Source: Terriglobales bacterium
GTDB lineage: Bacteria; Acidobacteriota; Terriglobia; Terriglobales; Acidobacteriaceae
DNA: 7,750 nt
Assembly: GCA_030043575.1 (NCBI GenBank)
Contig: JASHXK010000430.1
Span: forward strand, 1 to 7,750
Direction: 5' to 3'
Below are positions 6,852 to 7,750 of this stretch, in pieces. The translations under genes and the position numbers were made by a program. Below the pieces are notes generated by a model. It had not been told where the DNA came from, ran no database searches, and worked only from the letters and a program-made list of their open reading frames with translations. Every line of letters begins with the position of its first letter. Position 1 is the first letter of the stretch.

Positions 6852-7345
6852 GGCGCTCGCCGCACGGTGATCGTCTCGACCATGCGCACGCTGCGCGCGG
6901 GGCGCTTATCCTGCGGTGCAACTACTCGCACCGGCCCTTGCTTGTCGTCGAGCGGTTTGCCCTCGCTGCTGATCGCGACCAGAACTTTGTTGTCCTGGAA
7001 TGCCGGATCCAGTTCGGCCAGCGCGAAGACCGCGCTGTAACCGTCGCGTCCGGTGACTTCGACGTAGTCGCGCATCTCGTCACCGCGCAGCTTGTCACCC
7101 GCGGGTGCGGTTACCTTAGCGAGAACATCGGTCAGCAGCACGCCTTCGTACTTCTCCGTCATCTTGGTATGCGGATTATTCAGCGTGACGGTTTGTTGCG
7201 GCATCTGCCGTAGCTGGTCGATGGTGATCGTCTGCTTGTTTCCGTCGAGGCCGGCGATCGTGACGGCGGCTGGATTCCCCTGCGCGAATGCGACGGCGCA
7301 AAGCGCGACCATCGCGATCAGCGTCGTGGCGGTTCTGTTTCGCAT
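6848..7345 (-). CDS. Secreted protein with sulfite-oxidase-like molybdopterin-binding fold
   Basis: 165 residues from the ATG at 7343-7345. Residues 1-21 are a Sec signal peptide (RNR, hydrophobic core, AFA before QG), so the mature protein is probably periplasmic. The mature part resembles short, stand-alone versions of the oxidoreductase molybdopterin-binding domain: TIAGLDGNKQTITIDQLRQMP (outline of 29-49), YEGVLLTDVLAKV (66-78), YVEVTGRDGYSAVFALAELD (94-113), and GPVRVVAPQDKRPARSVRMV (137-156). The only cysteine (C16) is in the signal peptide, so the Mo-ligating Cys of true sulfite oxidases is absent; a binding or chaperone role, rather than catalysis, is inferred. A longer start at 7387 adds 14 residues that spoil the signal peptide and overlap the promoter. 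Its TAA (6848-6850) overlaps the TAG of the Mop-like gene (6849-6851). Confidence 0.82.
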   Translation of the reverse strand: MRNRTATTLIAMVALCAVAFAQGNPAAVTIAGLDGNKQTITIDQLRQMPQQTVTLNNPHTKMTEKYEGVLLTDVLAKVTAPAGDKLRGDEMRDYVEVTGRDGYSAVFALAELDPAFQDNKVLVAISSEGKPLDDKQGPVRVVAPQDKRPARSVRMVETITVRRAP

Positions 7346-7358
7346 GACGTAGGTGCAT

Positions 7359-7387
7359 TCTATACTGGCCTCATGGCCGATTATCAA
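7359..7387 (-). promoter_or_regulatory. Sigma-70-like promoter of the molybdopterin-fold gene
   Basis: On the minus strand, TTGATA (7387-7382, five of six) is followed by a 17-bp spacer and TATAGA (7364-7359, four of six). The expected start, near 7352, leaves about seven bases before the ATG at 7345, too few for a ribosome binding site. This supports the shorter gene start and near-leaderless translation. Confidence 0.5.
7361..7366 (+). promoter_or_regulatory. -10 element for the small plus-strand gene, overlapping the minus-strand -10
   Basis: TATACT (five of six consensus) on the plus strand ends at 7366; a start seven bases later is 7373, the A of an ATG. The -35 position is poor (TTTCGC at 7338-7343). 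It shares bases 7361-7364 with the -10 of the divergent gene. Confidence 0.4.
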
Positions 7388-7532
7388 CCTCGATCGGACG
7401 CTGAAATTGCTCGAGAACGCCGCGCGACTGATCAGAAAGGCTCAGGAACTGGACATGTCACTCGACGAGAATGACGTTGCGGAGATCATCGCCAGAGCGA
7501 TTCGCGAGGCCAAGTCGTTCCCATCGGCATAA
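7373..7532 (+). CDS. Small helical protein (about 53 residues), apparent frameshift after codon 3
   Basis: From the ATG at 7373 the frame reads M-A-D and then stops at codon 34. Shifting by one base at GATTATC (7378-7384) gives an open frame to the TAA at 7530-7532 with protein-like content: INLDRTLKLLENAARL, then IRKAQELDMSLDENDVAEI, then IARAIREAKSFPSA. This reads as two amphipathic helices without Cys or membrane segments. If one T were removed, the gene would read M-A-D-I-N-L-D-R onward, a natural start. Alternatives are a GTG start at 7353 (59 codons, no frameshift) or the internal ATG at 7455-7457 (25 residues). I do not recognise the family. Whether this is a real mutation, a sequencing error or a GTG-started gene cannot be decided here. 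Confidence 0.5.
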
Positions 7533-7604
7533 CTTTAGGGCATACCCAGCTAACCGCTCCGGGGATTTCGCAATGCAATGCGGTAAACTGCATTTCATCC
7601 AATC

Positions 7605-7750
7605 ATGGTTACTGACGATCTCGGCTTCACGCCGGCAGAGCTACGCAAACTGCGCCGTCTGAAAGACCCTTACGGGATTCAATGTTTCCTGAATGACCTG
7701 CCGTATCACCTGGCCGATACGGCGTGGTCGCCGCGGCGCGTCCTGCACGA
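7605..7750 (+). CDS. Unfinished ORF, possibly transglutaminase-like hypothetical protein
   Basis: 48 codons to the right edge, still open. The start ATG (7605-7607) has no Shine-Dalgarno, but TAAACT at 7584-7589 could be a -10 giving a leader of about nine bases. The N-terminus reads FTPAELRKLRRLKDPYGIQ (8-26), FLNDLPYHLADTAWSPRRVL (28-47). The pattern 'K-x-P-x-x-I-Q-x-F-L-(N/D)-x-L-P-Y ... SPRRVL' is one I associate from memory with conserved bacterial hypothetical proteins having a transglutaminase-like cysteine-protease fold; the Cys-His-Asp part would lie beyond the window. No signal peptide is seen. The call as a gene is fairly firm; the fold is an inference. Confidence 0.6.
   Translation, partial: MVTDDLGFTPAELRKLRRLKDPYGIQCFLNDLPYHLADTAWSPRRVLH

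Overview
The window looks like a GC-rich (about 60% by eye) chromosomal segment of an acidobacterium, most likely class Terriglobia (Koribacter/Acidobacteriaceae-like). The main evidence is an 821-residue permease of the ADOP type (acidobacterial duplicated orphan permease). Supporting evidence is the style of palindromic repeats scattered in and between genes. No rRNA, tRNA, CRISPR array, transposase or phage gene was seen.

Layout, left to right. (a) Minus strand, 1-485: N-terminal part of a secreted sedolisin-like (S53) peptidase that runs off the left edge. The 486-719 gap holds its ribosome binding site and nothing else I can support. (b) Minus strand, 3909 down to 720: a DHA2-type 14-helix MFS exporter, a 90-residue hypothetical protein and tgt (tRNA-guanine transglycosylase). 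These share a direction with gaps of 82 and 39 bp, so they could be co-transcribed, though the functions are unrelated. tgt carries an in-frame insertion of a double-hairpin repeat within its catalytic domain. (c) Plus strand, 4063-6528: the ADOP permease, divergent from the exporter and without an ATPase or membrane-fusion partner in the window. It is followed by a 15-bp perfect hairpin. (d) 6645-7345: a small Mop/TOBE molybdate-binding protein (plus) faces a secreted protein with a sulfite-oxidase-like molybdopterin fold (minus); their stop codons overlap. (e) 7353-7750: a small helical protein with an apparent one-base frameshift near its start, then the N-terminus of an unfinished ORF on the plus strand.

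The exporter and the hypothetical gene have clear Shine-Dalgarno sites, the peptidase has one, and tgt has a plausible one. The genes from 6645 onward instead appear leaderless or nearly so: promoter-like hexamers place the transcription start on, or a few bases before, the ATG. Between the molybdopterin-fold gene and the small gene, one TCTATACT sequence supplies overlapping -10 elements for both strands.

No wholly new multi-gene system is evident. The most informative oddities are the repeat domesticated into tgt, the symmetric leaderless promoter, and the tail-to-tail molybdenum-related pair.
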